From Phymatolithon calcareum (taxonomy: Eukaryota > Rhodophyta > Florideophyceae > Hapalidiales), in NCBI GenBank assembly GCA_977006965.1, contig OZ345369.1:1922001-1986000 (forward strand): a stretch of DNA of 64,000 bases, read 5' to 3'. Position numbers and translations under genes: made by a program. The stretch's first letter is position 1, and each line of letters begins with the position of its first letter. Positions 51,014 to 60,787 of the stretch are shown here, piece by piece. A model generated the notes under the pieces. The model had not been told where the DNA came from and made no database searches. It saw only the letters and a list, made by a program, of their open reading frames with translations.

Positions 51014-53626
51014 ATGCCGGACGCAGCTGCTGACCCTCGGACGGCTGCGACACTAGCCGCCTCATTTGTGCGAGATTTTCGCGCTCGAGGTCTTTTGTGC
51101 CCTGCAAGCGCTCGCCGTGTCTTTCTTGCATTTCTAGTAGCGCGCGCACGTGGCGCTTCTGCGCCTGATGCATCTTCAGTGTGCGCGCTTGTCGTTGCGG
51201 TGGGAAAACGGATCGGGGCCACCAGCGCATCCGCTGGACACTGCGGTCTGTCTCCCGCCGACGTCGCGAAGCACTCCGAATGCGTCGCAGCTGCATTCCC
51301 CGTCCCCGCCAAGTGCACTGAATCCGCACTAGACAACGAGTACAAGCAACTTCTAGCGTCCGGTGCAGTCAAGGCAGATCTTCGCGGTGCCCTTGGAGAC
51401 GGGGATGCAGAACTTGTGCAGAGTCCGCTTACACCGGAACGGTCCCCGCGCAAGCGCTCTGCACCGACCGCTGCACCCTCCACCCCGCCAAAACGTCCGC
51501 GTGCTGATAGCGCTGGTGATGTATCAGCCAGCCCGCGAACTCCCGCTCGAGTCGATGCTCCCACCACGCCTCGTACTCCTGCACGTACACCACGCACCCC
51601 TGCTCGCACGACCGCCGACCTCGGTTCATTCGCCAAGTTTGTACTTGACAGTCCTGTCCCCATCACTCCGGCGAGGCTGCACCGTTCCGGTGTCAATGCG
51701 CTTGACGCCCTTGCTGCTGTCGCGAGCAATACACCGCGCTCGACGGCGGTAAAATCACGGAGTCTTCCTAGTACTCCGGTGTCGACCAGTGTTGCCATGT
51801 CTGCTTGGTTGAAGCGTGTGTCTCAGATGCGTTCTGAAGATACTGAGGGGTTGATACGGTCAGCAGAATTGAAGAGTTTAGTTGCTGACGACGACTGGGC
51901 GCGAATTATGGCGAGATTGGCTTGTCTCCTTGGTTGTTATACTGCTGTTGGGACTGGGATGAAGCTGGGAGATCGTCAAGAGGATGTTCTGAGTGTGTAC
52001 TTTGCAACTTTGGAGGCTATTCTGATGCGTGAGAAGAAACGTGGGGGAGAGGTCGGTGGCGCAGCGTTTGTGAACAAATTGGTCTGTAGTGATAACTTTC
52101 ACGCATGTTTGCTCTCTTGTGCTCTGGAGACAGTTGCCGCCGTGCATGGGTTATGCGATATGGCCACTATTAATGCTGCATTGAAAGCGTTCGATCTCTC
52201 GGCTTATGAGCTGACGAAGGCAATTTCCTCCTTTGCGAGGCAGTTGCCTGAATGTCCAAGGATTATTGCAAAACATCTCATCACTTGTGAGCAGCGCTAT
52301 GTGGAGTCCGTGGTGTGGAAACAGGATTCGGATCTCGTCAAGTATTTGTCAGAGCGGTCCACCAAATCCAGTACTGCTTCCTCCCTGAGTGGTACGGTCA
52401 CGACCAACCATCCGGGTAGTACTACCACTGCAACCGCCACAACTGGTGGGTGCGTCGATCACTCGACTCGACAAATCAACAAGTCGGATGATGCTGTGTC
52501 AGAACGAAAAGAACGAGTTGAAGAAAAGGCCTCACCTGAAAGCGACTCCGATACGAAAAAGAATGCAAAAGAAGTACAACCGCCAGAAACCGAGGAGAAG
52601 GCAAAAGTGAAAAGTGTTAGCAAGCCAAAGTCCAGTCCACGCGTCGCGCACGAGCCTCTGGTGCCATCACGAAGTGCAACGCCAGGGCGATTGTCCGTCA
52701 AGGACCTGACACTGCAATTGTTTTACAAAAAACTGTTATATATTGCGCAAGAGAGAATGCTGGAGTTGCTCTCCGTTTTGCAGCTGCATTTTTTGGCCGA
52801 ACCTGTATTTACAATCATCAAGTACGCCGTGTGGGAGAAGTGGTACCTTCTCGTGGATCGTCATCTCGACCAAATCGTTCTGTGCTCAATCTATGGAGTC
52901 GCAAAAGTCAGGAAGCTGAGCATCAGTTTCAGAACAATCGTGGATCATTACCAAAATGTGTCACATCTTAGAGAGCCGACATTCCAGTCATTACTGCCAG
53001 CCGTGTTCAGAGAAATTTCTCTGAAGAACCATGCGCCAGCTGCACCGCATCTGCCTCCACGTCAGACGAGTGATTCCTTGATTAAGGGCGACATTATCAA
53101 GATGTACAATACCCTTTTCATGCCGACCATGAAACACTTGCTGTTGCAGATGAGTTCTCGTCGAAATGACAATATGTCTGTGGGTGCCCATTCCACTGGC
53201 ACGATCCGTGCAAATTCTGAGTCTGCCACTCTACCAGATTCCGTATCCTTGGGTAGAGTGGATAAGAGTGACCCGGTATCGATGTCTGTGCTGCAATCGC
53301 CTCTTCGAACGAGACGTCATCATTCCTCACCACGAAGAATAGGAAATGTTACTGTTTCTCCAATGAGTCCGCGAGTGCATCAGCTGGCTTCCTTGCGTCA
53401 GTCTCCCGGTGTTCGAATGGGGCAATCTCCTGCACATACGAGCATGACTCCAAACACAAGAACCTTGTATGCCTTCGGGGAAAGCCCGGTAAGACCCCAA
53501 GCGGCAGTAGGACGTCATGCACCTGTACCGCTTTCATTCAACAGAAGCGGGGAACGAACAGCATCTATTCGACGCATGTATGCTGAGCGCTCTGCCGACG
53601 CCTCTCGTCGACGTCAATCAGAGTAG
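51014..53626 (+). CDS. RBR: Retinoblastoma-related pocket protein
   Basis: An 870-residue protein from ATG 51014. An N-terminal helical region (about 1-120) is followed by a basic Ser/Thr-Pro-rich linker with many CDK-type sites (Thr-Pro-Glu-Arg-Ser-Pro-Arg-Lys; repeated Arg-Thr-Pro-Ala). Pocket A covers about 255-445, opening with Thr-Pro-Val-Ser-Thr-Ser-Val-Ala-Met and containing Asp-Asn-Phe-His-Ala-Cys-Leu-Leu-Ser-Cys-Ala-Leu-Glu, matching human RB. A poorly conserved spacer rich in Ser, Thr, Lys and Glu follows. Pocket B covers about 560-670: Leu-Phe-Tyr-Lys-Lys-Leu...Trp-Glu-Lys-Trp-Tyr-Leu-Leu-Val-Asp-Arg-His-Leu-Asp-Gln-Ile-Val-Leu-Cys-Ser-Ile-Tyr-Gly-Val-Ala-Lys. The tail has further Ser-Pro sites. 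RB proteins bind E2F/DP and LxCxE partners to hold cells in G1 until cyclin-CDK phosphorylation. The frame is open to 50951 but lacks another ATG there. Confidence 0.92.
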   Translation: MPDAAADPRTAATLAASFVRDFRARGLLCPASARRVFLAFLVARARGASAPDASSVCALVVAVGKRIGATSASAGHCGLSPADVAKHSECVAAAFPVPAKCTESALDNEYKQLLASGAVKADLRGALGDGDAELVQSPLTPERSPRKRSAPTAAPSTPPKRPRADSAGDVSASPRTPARVDAPTTPRTPARTPRTPARTTADLGSFAKFVLDSPVPITPARLHRSGVNALDALAAVASNTPRSTAVKSRSLPSTPVSTSVAMSAWLKRVSQMRSEDTEGLIRSAELKSLVADDDWARIMARLACLLGCYTAVGTGMKLGDRQEDVLSVYFATLEAILMREKKRGGEVGGAAFVNKLVCSDNFHACLLSCALETVAAVHGLCDMATINAALKAFDLSAYELTKAISSFARQLPECPRIIAKHLITCEQRYVESVVWKQDSDLVKYLSERSTKSSTASSLSGTVTTNHPGSTTTATATTGGCVDHSTRQINKSDDAVSERKERVEEKASPESDSDTKKNAKEVQPPETEEKAKVKSVSKPKSSPRVAHEPLVPSRSATPGRLSVKDLTLQLFYKKLLYIAQERMLELLSVLQLHFLAEPVFTIIKYAVWEKWYLLVDRHLDQIVLCSIYGVAKVRKLSISFRTIVDHYQNVSHLREPTFQSLLPAVFREISLKNHAPAAPHLPPRQTSDSLIKGDIIKMYNTLFMPTMKHLLLQMSSRRNDNMSVGAHSTGTIRANSESATLPDSVSLGRVDKSDPVSMSVLQSPLRTRRHHSSPRRIGNVTVSPMSPRVHQLASLRQSPGVRMGQSPAHTSMTPNTRTLYAFGESPVRPQAAVGRHAPVPLSFNRSGERTASIRRMYAERSADASRRRQSE

Positions 53627-55881
53627 CTTTCTTGAGTCTTGGCTCTCTCCTTTGCTTTCGCTTCACGCGCTGCCTTTGAGCGATGGGTTACACTTTTTGG
53701 GCTTGATGGACTGCATCGGCGGGATCTGTTGATAATTGGTTTGATACACTATCTATGATCCGTTTGGAACGGTCGAGTTGAAATCGAATTTAGTAAATAA
53801 AAAATGGTACCCTGTTGTAATTTTTCGTCCACGCCAAGCTTACTTTGAGATCTCTAGAAATCCGTACAAAAAATTAGGAATTCGTTGTGCTCTGTTGAAT
53901 CGCGAGGCTTGCAGCCTTGAACGGGTGTTCAGTGTGATCAACTGCTGAAATTATTATCGAATTTCAGGGCTTGGAGAACGACCATTTACAGCTGTGTCCA
54001 AAAAAAGATGTGGGGCCACACATAGAACGCTCACGTGCCACTCGCAGAGCAAAACGACTACTCAAACTCCTACTCGAGTTATACTCCCGCTTACCTGTAT
54101 CAAACACCGAGCCTTTTCGATGCCGTCTCGCTTGAAATCAAGAACGATTGTCATGAGTCAAATTCTGAAAGCCGTGTAAATTGCAGCAAGACCAAACGTC
54201 GAAAATTTGTAGCGGTAAATTGTCGTACGTGGCGCTTTAGTAATTTGGACGGATAGATTGCCAGACTGAGCAAGTATGCGTTTCGTAGCTGGCGGTCGGG
54301 CAACGAACATCTCTGCGTGCACTGCAGTGGAATTCTGCGAATCGTGTCGTCCGCACCATTCGGATCTACAGTAGGGTCTTCTTGGGAGACAATGGCACGC
54401 CATTCCAGCAGTTGCACTCAGACGCTTCCAACCCACTTGCATTGCACGGCAAAATTACTGCTCTTCCATATATGATGCTTTGTGGCAAGGATAGCCATCT
54501 ACCCGGGGGCAAGCCTACACTTATCGCGCACGTGTACTGTAATGCCTTGCATTTGCACATCACTTCTGTGCTATTGCAATGCGAGCAATCGCACGTGCTA
54601 TACTAGGACATATGACGAGATTTCAGTAGTCATTTCTTATCGGAGGTGCGAGGTTGACCTGTTGGACTGCATAGGCGAAAATATATGTTCTACAATAGCC
54701 TCCAGAAACAGGTGGCGTTCAGTTGAAACTCCTATGCAGCCGCTCCACTGCAGAGCGGAGATTGGATACAAGAATGGTTCCCCCTTAGGTTGCAATCATG
54801 GGCGACGTGAACGTTTTCTGCACCACATTCCGGGATCGGCAATCAACCCTTCTGCAGTGCACGAGTCTGGTCGCAATGGTAGTCTCGAGAAGTGGTATAA
54901 ATCCCCGACAATCATTGCCGCACATTGAGCGCAACCTTGTACTATCGTCCTCAACGTCACACATTCGTGATCCCGCCGATTCCAATTAACAATTCTACAT
55001 ACGGTTAATATTTACTAATAGCATTGCGAAGTTGGCGAATATAGAGATTCGGTGACATTCTGGGACAGGGTTCATCACCTAGTGATGCATGAGCAAGGGC
55101 AGGGGTCTCGAACCGTTGTATTCAATATGTTGACAACGATCGGAAACACCACGTTTCACATTGCGAAACTGGGTCAAATCGTCGCTTCAACAGTCCGTTC
55201 TTCTGTGTTTTGAGCCTCTTGGATACCATGCAAGTGAACTGATGCTCGCTGCTTGCTCGCTTAAGTTTTAGACTTTACGGACAATCGGATCAATGAGCAT
55301 ATGTTTGTCCTCGTCAAACAGACGACCACACTTTAACCCCACATGATTCTCATTGCAGGGCTCAAAAATCAGGCATTCGCCGCCTGTTTGGTGGGTGCCC
55401 TCGAAGAGCTCGCGACGGCCGGCAAGCGCGGTCGCAGTATTCGATGATGTCTCGACACATTGTTCCAGGTGACGAGGCTGATGTTTCTGTTGATGCGATC
55501 CTATAAAAAACAAAGACCGACGCAACCAGAATGCAACAAGTGCACCTGATGCCTTAGTATTATTCGTGTCCAACTCCACGCTGGGTGCATAGAAGCCGTC
55601 GCCAAGACGGCTATTTCACTGAAAATGATGAAATAGTTTGAAAATATTTCTATTTGTTCGTGCATAATCGTATATTTGTCAACCTTTTGCGGAAAATACA
55701 CGTTGCCCTAGATGAAATATGAAAAAGATGGCGACGCCGACCGTCGGCCAAGATCGCTGTTTTTTTTGTTATTCTTGCTTTACGCTCATCCCCTGTTCTC
55801 GCCCTGGCTCTGTTGTTGAACAAAACGCAAGAAAGTATCGCGTTGGCATCCAAGCTTCTTCCTGGTGTAGGAGAAAGCATC
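53627..55881. other. Spacer between RB and ribosomal protein SA genes
   Basis: 2.25 kb with no gene I can support. Short frames at 54.0-55.0 kb and a minus-strand frame at 55268-55579 lack an ATG or any recognisable motif. The last few hundred bases should hold the RPSA promoter. Confidence 0.4.
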
Positions 55882-56966
55882 ATGGTAGCAGCTGCGGCTC
55901 CAGTGCAGCTGTCTCCCCGCGAGGAGGACATCTCGCTCATGCTGAAATGCAACACACATCTTGGCACCAAGAACTGCGATGTTCTCATGGAGCCATATGT
56001 TTTCAAGCGTCGCGCTGATGGTATGTTCTGCATCCCTCTTTTAACGGGAAGACATTTGGCACGCATACGACTACATTTGCCTACAGCGGAATCGCTCTAA
56101 CATGCAATTTCGGGCCGATATTCAACGCTTTGGCCACAGGAATCCAAATTATCGATATCTCCACCACTTACGACAAGATAATGCTGGCTGCGCGCATTAT
56201 CGCAGCGATCGACAACCCCGGTGACGTGATCGCAGTTTCCGCCCGACCGTACGGACAGCGCGCGGTGCTCAAGTTCTCCCAATACACCGGGTGCCACGCC
56301 ATCGCCGGTCGCTGGACTCCTGGACAGTTGACCAATCAAATCCAGAAGAAGTACCAGGAGCCGCGTCTATTGATCGTGACCGACCCGCGTACTGACTCCC
56401 AGGCCGTCGTTGAAGCGTCGTATTGCAACATCCCCACAATTGCGTTCTGCGACACGGACAGCCCGCTGCGTCACGTCGATGTGGCCATTCCGGCGAATAA
56501 CAAGAGCAAGCACTCTGTCGCCCTTTTGTGGTGGCTGCTTGCGCGTGAAGTACTTTACCTGCGCGGCACTATGCCACGTGCGCAGCGCTGGGATGTAATG
56601 GTTGATCTATTCTTCTTCCGCGACCCGGAAGAGTTGGACAAGGCAGAAGAGGCCCCTGCCGTGGCTGGATCTGGACTTGTTGCCGCGCAGCCTGCTTATG
56701 ATGCTACTACTGCCATGGATGCATCGTTCGTGCCGGCCACATCTGGAGCGGACTGGGAAACGCCGGCTGCTGCACAGCAGTGGGATCCGGCTGCCGCTGC
56801 AGGGCCTGTTGAGGACTGGGGTAGCGCGGAGGTCGCAGCTCCAGTTGTGGCCCCAGTGCCAGGTGTGGCTCCTGTGGCTGCAGAGCAATCATGGGAAATG
56901 CCGGCAGCGGCACCTGCACCAAGTGGCGCAGCGCCTGTTGCTGATTTCGATCCTAACGATTACTAG
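55882..56966 (+). CDS. RPSA: 40S ribosomal protein SA (uS2), two exons
   Basis: Exon 1 is 55882-56020 and exon 2 is 56140-56966, joined by a 119-nt GT-AG intron that splits a Gly codon; the product has 321 residues. Exon 1 encodes [15 protein letters not shown] and Tyr-Val-Phe-Lys-Arg-Arg-Ala-Asp-Gly. Exon 2 continues with Ile-Gln-Ile-Ile-Asp, Gly-Gln-Arg-Ala-Val-Leu-Lys-Phe, Pro-Ile/Ala-Gly-Arg-Trp/Phe-Thr-Pro-Gly, Thr-Asn-Gln-Ile-Gln, Leu-Ile-Val-Thr-Asp-Pro-Arg and Trp-Trp-Leu-Leu-Ala-Arg-Glu-Val, all hallmarks of RPSA. The C-terminus is Ala/Pro-rich with Asp-Trp-Glu and Asp-Trp-Gly repeats like the acidic tail of animal laminin-receptor forms. It is part of the small ribosomal subunit, needed for late 40S maturation. 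Exon 1 would read in frame to an earlier non-ATG position; the ATG at 55882 matches the family's N-terminus. Confidence 0.93.
56021..56139 (+). other. Spliceosomal intron in RPSA
   Basis: 119 nt, 5' site GTATGT and 3' site GGCCACAG. CTCTAAC about 45 nt before the 3' end fits a branch point. Joining the flanks gives an unbroken match to RPSA across the junction. Confidence 0.88.
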
Positions 56967-57571
56967 GTTTCTGTCGTCTTGGTGGGGTGGCGATTTGTGT
57001 AGAGGAGGATAAAGTTGCGAAAAGGATAAAAGTGAGAATGGTTGCAAACTTGGGTTCAAATAGTCCAACTGAGTGTTTAGGTAGATTTTGCATTGCAGAG
57101 TGCTGAAGGGGTTTGTCCTCTTTCGCTGCCAATCACAACCTCATACGAGGGATCTAATGTCAAATGCATAGAAGTGGAGAGGGCAGTGGATGCAGATTTC
57201 TTTGATACTGTACTCTTCCAGCAAAGTGGTTCCAGCATAGAATTCACAGCACTTCTGGGTGAGCCTCCGCTTCAAACAACCTGCCAACTCTTGTTGTGGT
57301 TGTTAACTTAATAGTGCATACAGTACAGTAGATCGAGTGGGGGCTGCTTGTGCGTTGCTGAAATTGAGTGTATCGGAGGGATTCAAGCAGAATTGTAAAT
57401 TCTGCCAATCAAAAGCAATGCAGCAATGCATCAACAGGATGTTGAGAGCAGTTTTGCCAAGCCTGTCTCAAGCTGTTCGAATAAGGGGCTACACCTGCAT
57501 GCACCTTTTCTCTGTCTTAATGGACACAGTCTCCCATCATCTCCCCGACGAGCCGTCAAGAGGTGCGAAAA
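56967..57571. other. Spacer downstream of RPSA
   Basis: 605 bp with the 3' flank of RPSA and the upstream region of the next plus-strand gene. No coding signal or repeat is recognised. Confidence 0.45.
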
Positions 57572-58588
57572 ATGGACGCCGCGGTGCTCGCTGGTGTACT
57601 GAGCTACGCCGCCCTGACCGTGGAGTCAGCTTATCTGCGCGCGTTCTTCTCAGTGGCTGCCACAACAACCCTCCTTCTCGAGGCTTTCCTCCTTCGTACC
57701 AATCATCGAGCGCTATTCATCGTCCCGGCCTTACTCACGCTGTGCATTCCGCTCTCCACTTTCCGTGTCCCGGCCTATTACTCCTATGACATCTACGTGT
57801 TCGTTGCCACGCTTTCTCTCGAACTTCTCGTCGGCAATGGTTTGCTAGCAGCCTTCATCTACTTCTTCATCGTGCGCCCGGTGCGCAACCGTCGTCGCAG
57901 ACGTCGCACACGAGTTCCGATCCGCCCTGCACAGCCCGTGCATCCTGGTGCACAGGCCGCCACGGCAGCAACCCGTCGTACACTTGCATCCGGAGACGCC
58001 GCGTCGCCGCCGCGTGAGCTGACGGATGCGCGCGCAGGGCCGGCAAACATCGTGACGGAAACGACGTCCTCCACACCGCTGCGAACGGCCGCGTCGCCAG
58101 GGGAACATCCGCTTGCACGACCGGTTACACGCGGTCGGCGACGAACAATCACGAATAGTCACAAGCTGGCCGCTAAGCTGTTTGCGGAGAGCAAGGCACG
58201 GCAACCGGAGGCCATTCTGCAACGGCGCGCGGAACGGAAACGGAAGGAAGTGCAGGAGGATTGCAAGGAGCGGCTGGCAGAGGCTAATCAAGCGCTCGAG
58301 CTGGCGAAGAGTGCATTCAAGGCGGAGGCGGAGGCGGCGATGGAGGCTGTGCGACGACGCGATTTGAAAGTCAGGACCGTGCGCGAGGAAGGCGGGGGGG
58401 AGAATGAGGAATTCGATCAGGAGACTGAGGCGCTTTTTGAAGCTGCGGTCGTTGCCGAGCAGCGGAAGAAGGACGCGCTTGAGAGGCTCACCGCGGCGAA
58501 AGGGGCTTTGGAGGATGTTACTGCTTGGGTGAGGCGCTCGCTGGAGGATGTTGGAGCGGTGGGCGGGCAGGCTCAGGGTGACATGTAG
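57572..58588 (+). CDS. Unknown four-helix membrane protein with coiled-coil tail
   Basis: A 338-residue protein from ATG 57572 in good context (GAAAAATGGAC). Residues 1-102 are strongly hydrophobic, with about four membrane segments (2-20, 24-41, 47-66, 76-102), ended by Arg-Pro-Val-Arg-Asn-Arg-Arg-Arg-Arg-Arg-Arg, a positive patch that should face the cytosol. Residues about 115-190 are Ala/Pro/Thr-rich and probably disordered. Residues about 195-325 are charged heptad-like helix (Ala-Glu-Arg-Lys-Arg-Lys-Glu-Val-Gln-Glu...; Ala-Ala-Val-Val-Ala-Glu-Gln-Arg-Lys-Lys), likely coiled coil. I recognise no family. The layout suggests a membrane anchor for a cytosolic coiled-coil scaffold. Confidence 0.6.
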   Translation: MDAAVLAGVLSYAALTVESAYLRAFFSVAATTTLLLEAFLLRTNHRALFIVPALLTLCIPLSTFRVPAYYSYDIYVFVATLSLELLVGNGLLAAFIYFFIVRPVRNRRRRRRTRVPIRPAQPVHPGAQAATAATRRTLASGDAASPPRELTDARAGPANIVTETTSSTPLRTAASPGEHPLARPVTRGRRRTITNSHKLAAKLFAESKARQPEAILQRRAERKRKEVQEDCKERLAEANQALELAKSAFKAEAEAAMEAVRRRDLKVRTVREEGGGENEEFDQETEALFEAAVVAEQRKKDALERLTAAKGALEDVTAWVRRSLEDVGAVGGQAQGDM

Positions 58589-59689
58589 GATTGTACTGTG
58601 CTCTGCTAGAATTCTATGCTCTGAATAAACAAAAATGCTTCTGGACGAACCATGCACTGGATTCAAGCCGAATTGACCGCAGAATTGTAGTCTAATCGGT
58701 TTCCTTGTTCCTGTGCCACTTTCACACTTTATACCCTTCAGTCTTATTGTATACACCAGCAAAACGTTTTTGTCAAAGCTGTCGTCGTTTGTCAAGAAAG
58801 CTGTAGGGTCTTCCGTTCCAAGAGCTGTGGTCAGGCATTCTTCGGCCCAATGCTTTTGGAGACAGTCAGAACCTCGCTGGAGATCGTTTCTTCTCCGCTC
58901 TAATAACACATCTCCCGCTTTGACGACTGCAGCATTACAACGAATTCTGACAGAGTTTCAGTCACAAGGTGACAAAATAAATTTCAACTGCTCCAAAGTC
59001 AAGGTTCTCGCACGATTTGCACGCGTTTAGTCGCCCGATGAATTCCTGTGCTTTTTCCGACAGTTATTGCATATTGCCTTTCATTTAGGAAACAAGCCAA
59101 AACGTCCCGCAAGTGTTTCAAATGTGTGTGAATGGCCGGCTAAGGCACTCCTGCGCACCCGGCCGTAGTCAGAGAAATCAACTGGGCTCGGAAGCATATT
59201 CGTTCGTTTCCCGTTGGTGATTATTATGTTTTGCACCGCGACTTCTACTGTAGCATAGACTGAAAATATTCGGAGTCCGGAACAAAATCCTTCGATATCA
59301 CGATTCAATAAAATAGGGTTGCTCCCCACTGTGTGGCAATTATATGCATTCTGGGGAATTGCATAATGAGTGTTTCTCCACCAAGGGAAATCTGATGTGA
59401 ACGTCAATGACATTTTTCTGGAGTTGACCAAGTGCTGCAGGTACTTGAGTACATCTTAGAGCTTCACAGTACTTTATCATGTACATGCACAGCAGTGGTG
59501 TGGTCGACGAGGAGACATGTTTTTTCGTTATGATGAAAATTTGGACTGGTATGATCTTCCATGTCTGGAAGGGATCAATCGAAGGATCCTTCGATTGATC
59601 CCTCAATTGAAGGGATATTGTGTTCGCCACGAGGGTGTCAATGTGGAGAACCCTTCTATCCCTTGCGAAGTCGTCTTAATTTTTACACA
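58589..59689. other. Spacer with a palindromic promoter-proximal motif
   Basis: 1.1 kb between two plus-strand genes. No gene is supported. A perfect 32-bp palindrome lies at 59571-59602, directly followed by the imperfect palindrome CCCTCAATTGAAGGG, some 75-120 bp before the FKBP-TPR start codon. Confidence 0.45.
59571..59602. repeat. Perfect 32-bp palindrome upstream of the FKBP-TPR gene
   Basis: The sequence is its own reverse complement over 32 bases, centred on GGATCC. The next bases, CCCTCAATTGAAGGG, form a second near-palindrome overlapping its end. The latter resembles the CTCAATTGAGGG motif beside both tips of the DNA transposon at 20.66-22.70 kb. It may be a transposon relic or a dimeric factor site. 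Confidence 0.9.
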
Positions 59690-60632
59690 ATGATCATGGA
59701 AGATACGATTCCTCGATTGTCTTCCGCTGGTCCTGTGGAGAACCGCGAGTACTTTTTGAGCCAAATTCGCTCGACCGACACCGAACAAGGCCCGTGCGTA
59801 GCTAGTGATGGAAACGCTGCGTTGAGTACGTTTACCCACACCCAATCCACTACAACTCTGGATGACTCTAAACCTAACAGTGAGCGATTTCAAATCTATT
59901 CCAGTCCTTTGCTACGATGGCGAATGGGCACCTAACACAGCGAAGCAACCTCCGAGCTACATCAAACTCACTTTCATTGTCGGCCATTCCATGGTGCTAC
60001 CTTGGCTTGACGAGGCCACACGTGGTCTTCGAGCGGGCGACTATACTCACTTAATTGCTGGTTCCACTATTGAAAAAACAGTGTTTGTCGAGAAGGTCAC
60101 CCCAGGTGCGCCAGGCGATGAATCCCTATCCGCGGCGGAAAATGCGGCGAACGAGATAGAAAAACTCCGCCAACAGGGAAACATGCTGCTTGTCGGGAAG
60201 GGCACAGTTTATCGCGACTGGCGCAAAGCCATTGTAGCGTATAACCGCGCGTTGGAATGGATACCGTTCATTTCCGATAGTGCGGCCGCAGAGGTCCGTC
60301 TCCGCCTCAATGTCGCACTAGCGCATCTGAAGCTGGAGAATTGGAGCACGGTCATCTTGCATTGCGATGCTGTAATTATCCTCGATAAGAACTGTGCAAA
60401 GGCTTACTTCAGACGCGGCGTCGCGTCTTTCCACCTCCAGCTTTTCGAGCGTGCAATCTCGGACCTTCGTGAGGCAAAACGACTATGTCCAGAGGATAAG
60501 CGTATTGCGGCTGAGCTTGAGCTATGTGCTAATAAGTATTTTGCACATATTCAAAAGAATCGCGAGGAATTTGCGCAGTTGTACGCCAAGAGAGTTACTG
60601 GCCCCATCTTCGACAAGCGGAGTACTGACTGA
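59690..60632 (+). CDS. FKBP-like immunophilin with TPR repeats, two exons
   Basis: Exon 1 is 59690-59825 and exon 2 is 59881-60632, with a 55-nt intron splitting a Met codon; 295 residues in total. Residues 1-45 are a variable leader. Residues about 46-120 resemble a diverged FKBP domain (Tyr-Ile-Lys-Leu-Thr-Phe-Ile-Val-Gly; Val-Leu-Pro-Trp-Leu-Asp-Glu-Ala-Thr-Arg-Gly-Leu-Arg-Ala-Gly-Asp), lacking most residues of an active prolyl isomerase. Residues about 130-275 form a TPR array: Lys-Ala-Ile-Val-Ala-Tyr-Asn-Arg-Ala-Leu-Glu, Leu-Arg-Leu-Asn-Val-Ala-Leu-Ala-His-Leu-Lys-Leu, and Lys-Ala-Tyr-Phe-Arg-Arg-Gly-Val-Ala-Ser-Phe-His-Leu. The Lys-Ala-Tyr-Phe-Arg-Arg-Gly block is typical of Hsp90-binding carboxylate-clamp TPRs, as in AIP and FKBP4/5. 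An Hsp90 co-chaperone role is likely. It converges on CDC16. Confidence 0.78.
59826..59880 (+). other. Short spliceosomal intron in the FKBP-TPR gene
   Basis: 55 nt, 5' site GTACGT and 3' end CCTAACAG. CTAAAC or CTAAC just before the 3' site is a possible branch point, unusually close to the acceptor. Splicing keeps the reading frame by making ATG across the junction. A start at that Met without splicing is not possible, because it exists only after joining. Confidence 0.7.
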
Positions 60633-60787
60633 CTGAGCGGACCCTTCTGGAGCCTGTACTATTAAACCGAACGAATGTCACAAGACGTACAATACCTAGT
60701 AAGTCTTTCAACGACGGTAAATTATGAAGGTTAGCTGTGACGTATGAATACGAGACCCAAAAATTATGTACAAGTAAGTAGCACTAC

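Noticed and set aside
55268-55579. Minus-strand frame of 103 residues between RB and RPSA
   Set aside because: It begins at a non-ATG codon and shows no recognisable motif.
57845-58909. 354-residue minus-strand frame opposite the membrane/coiled-coil gene
   Set aside because: Arg/Cys/Leu-rich composition and complete overlap with the better plus-strand gene mark it as a shadow.
59862-60632. FKBP-TPR product beginning at the ATG at 59862
   Set aside because: That ATG lies inside the proposed intron. Using the 55-nt intron gives a phase-consistent exon 1 with a plausible N-terminus and proper splice signals.
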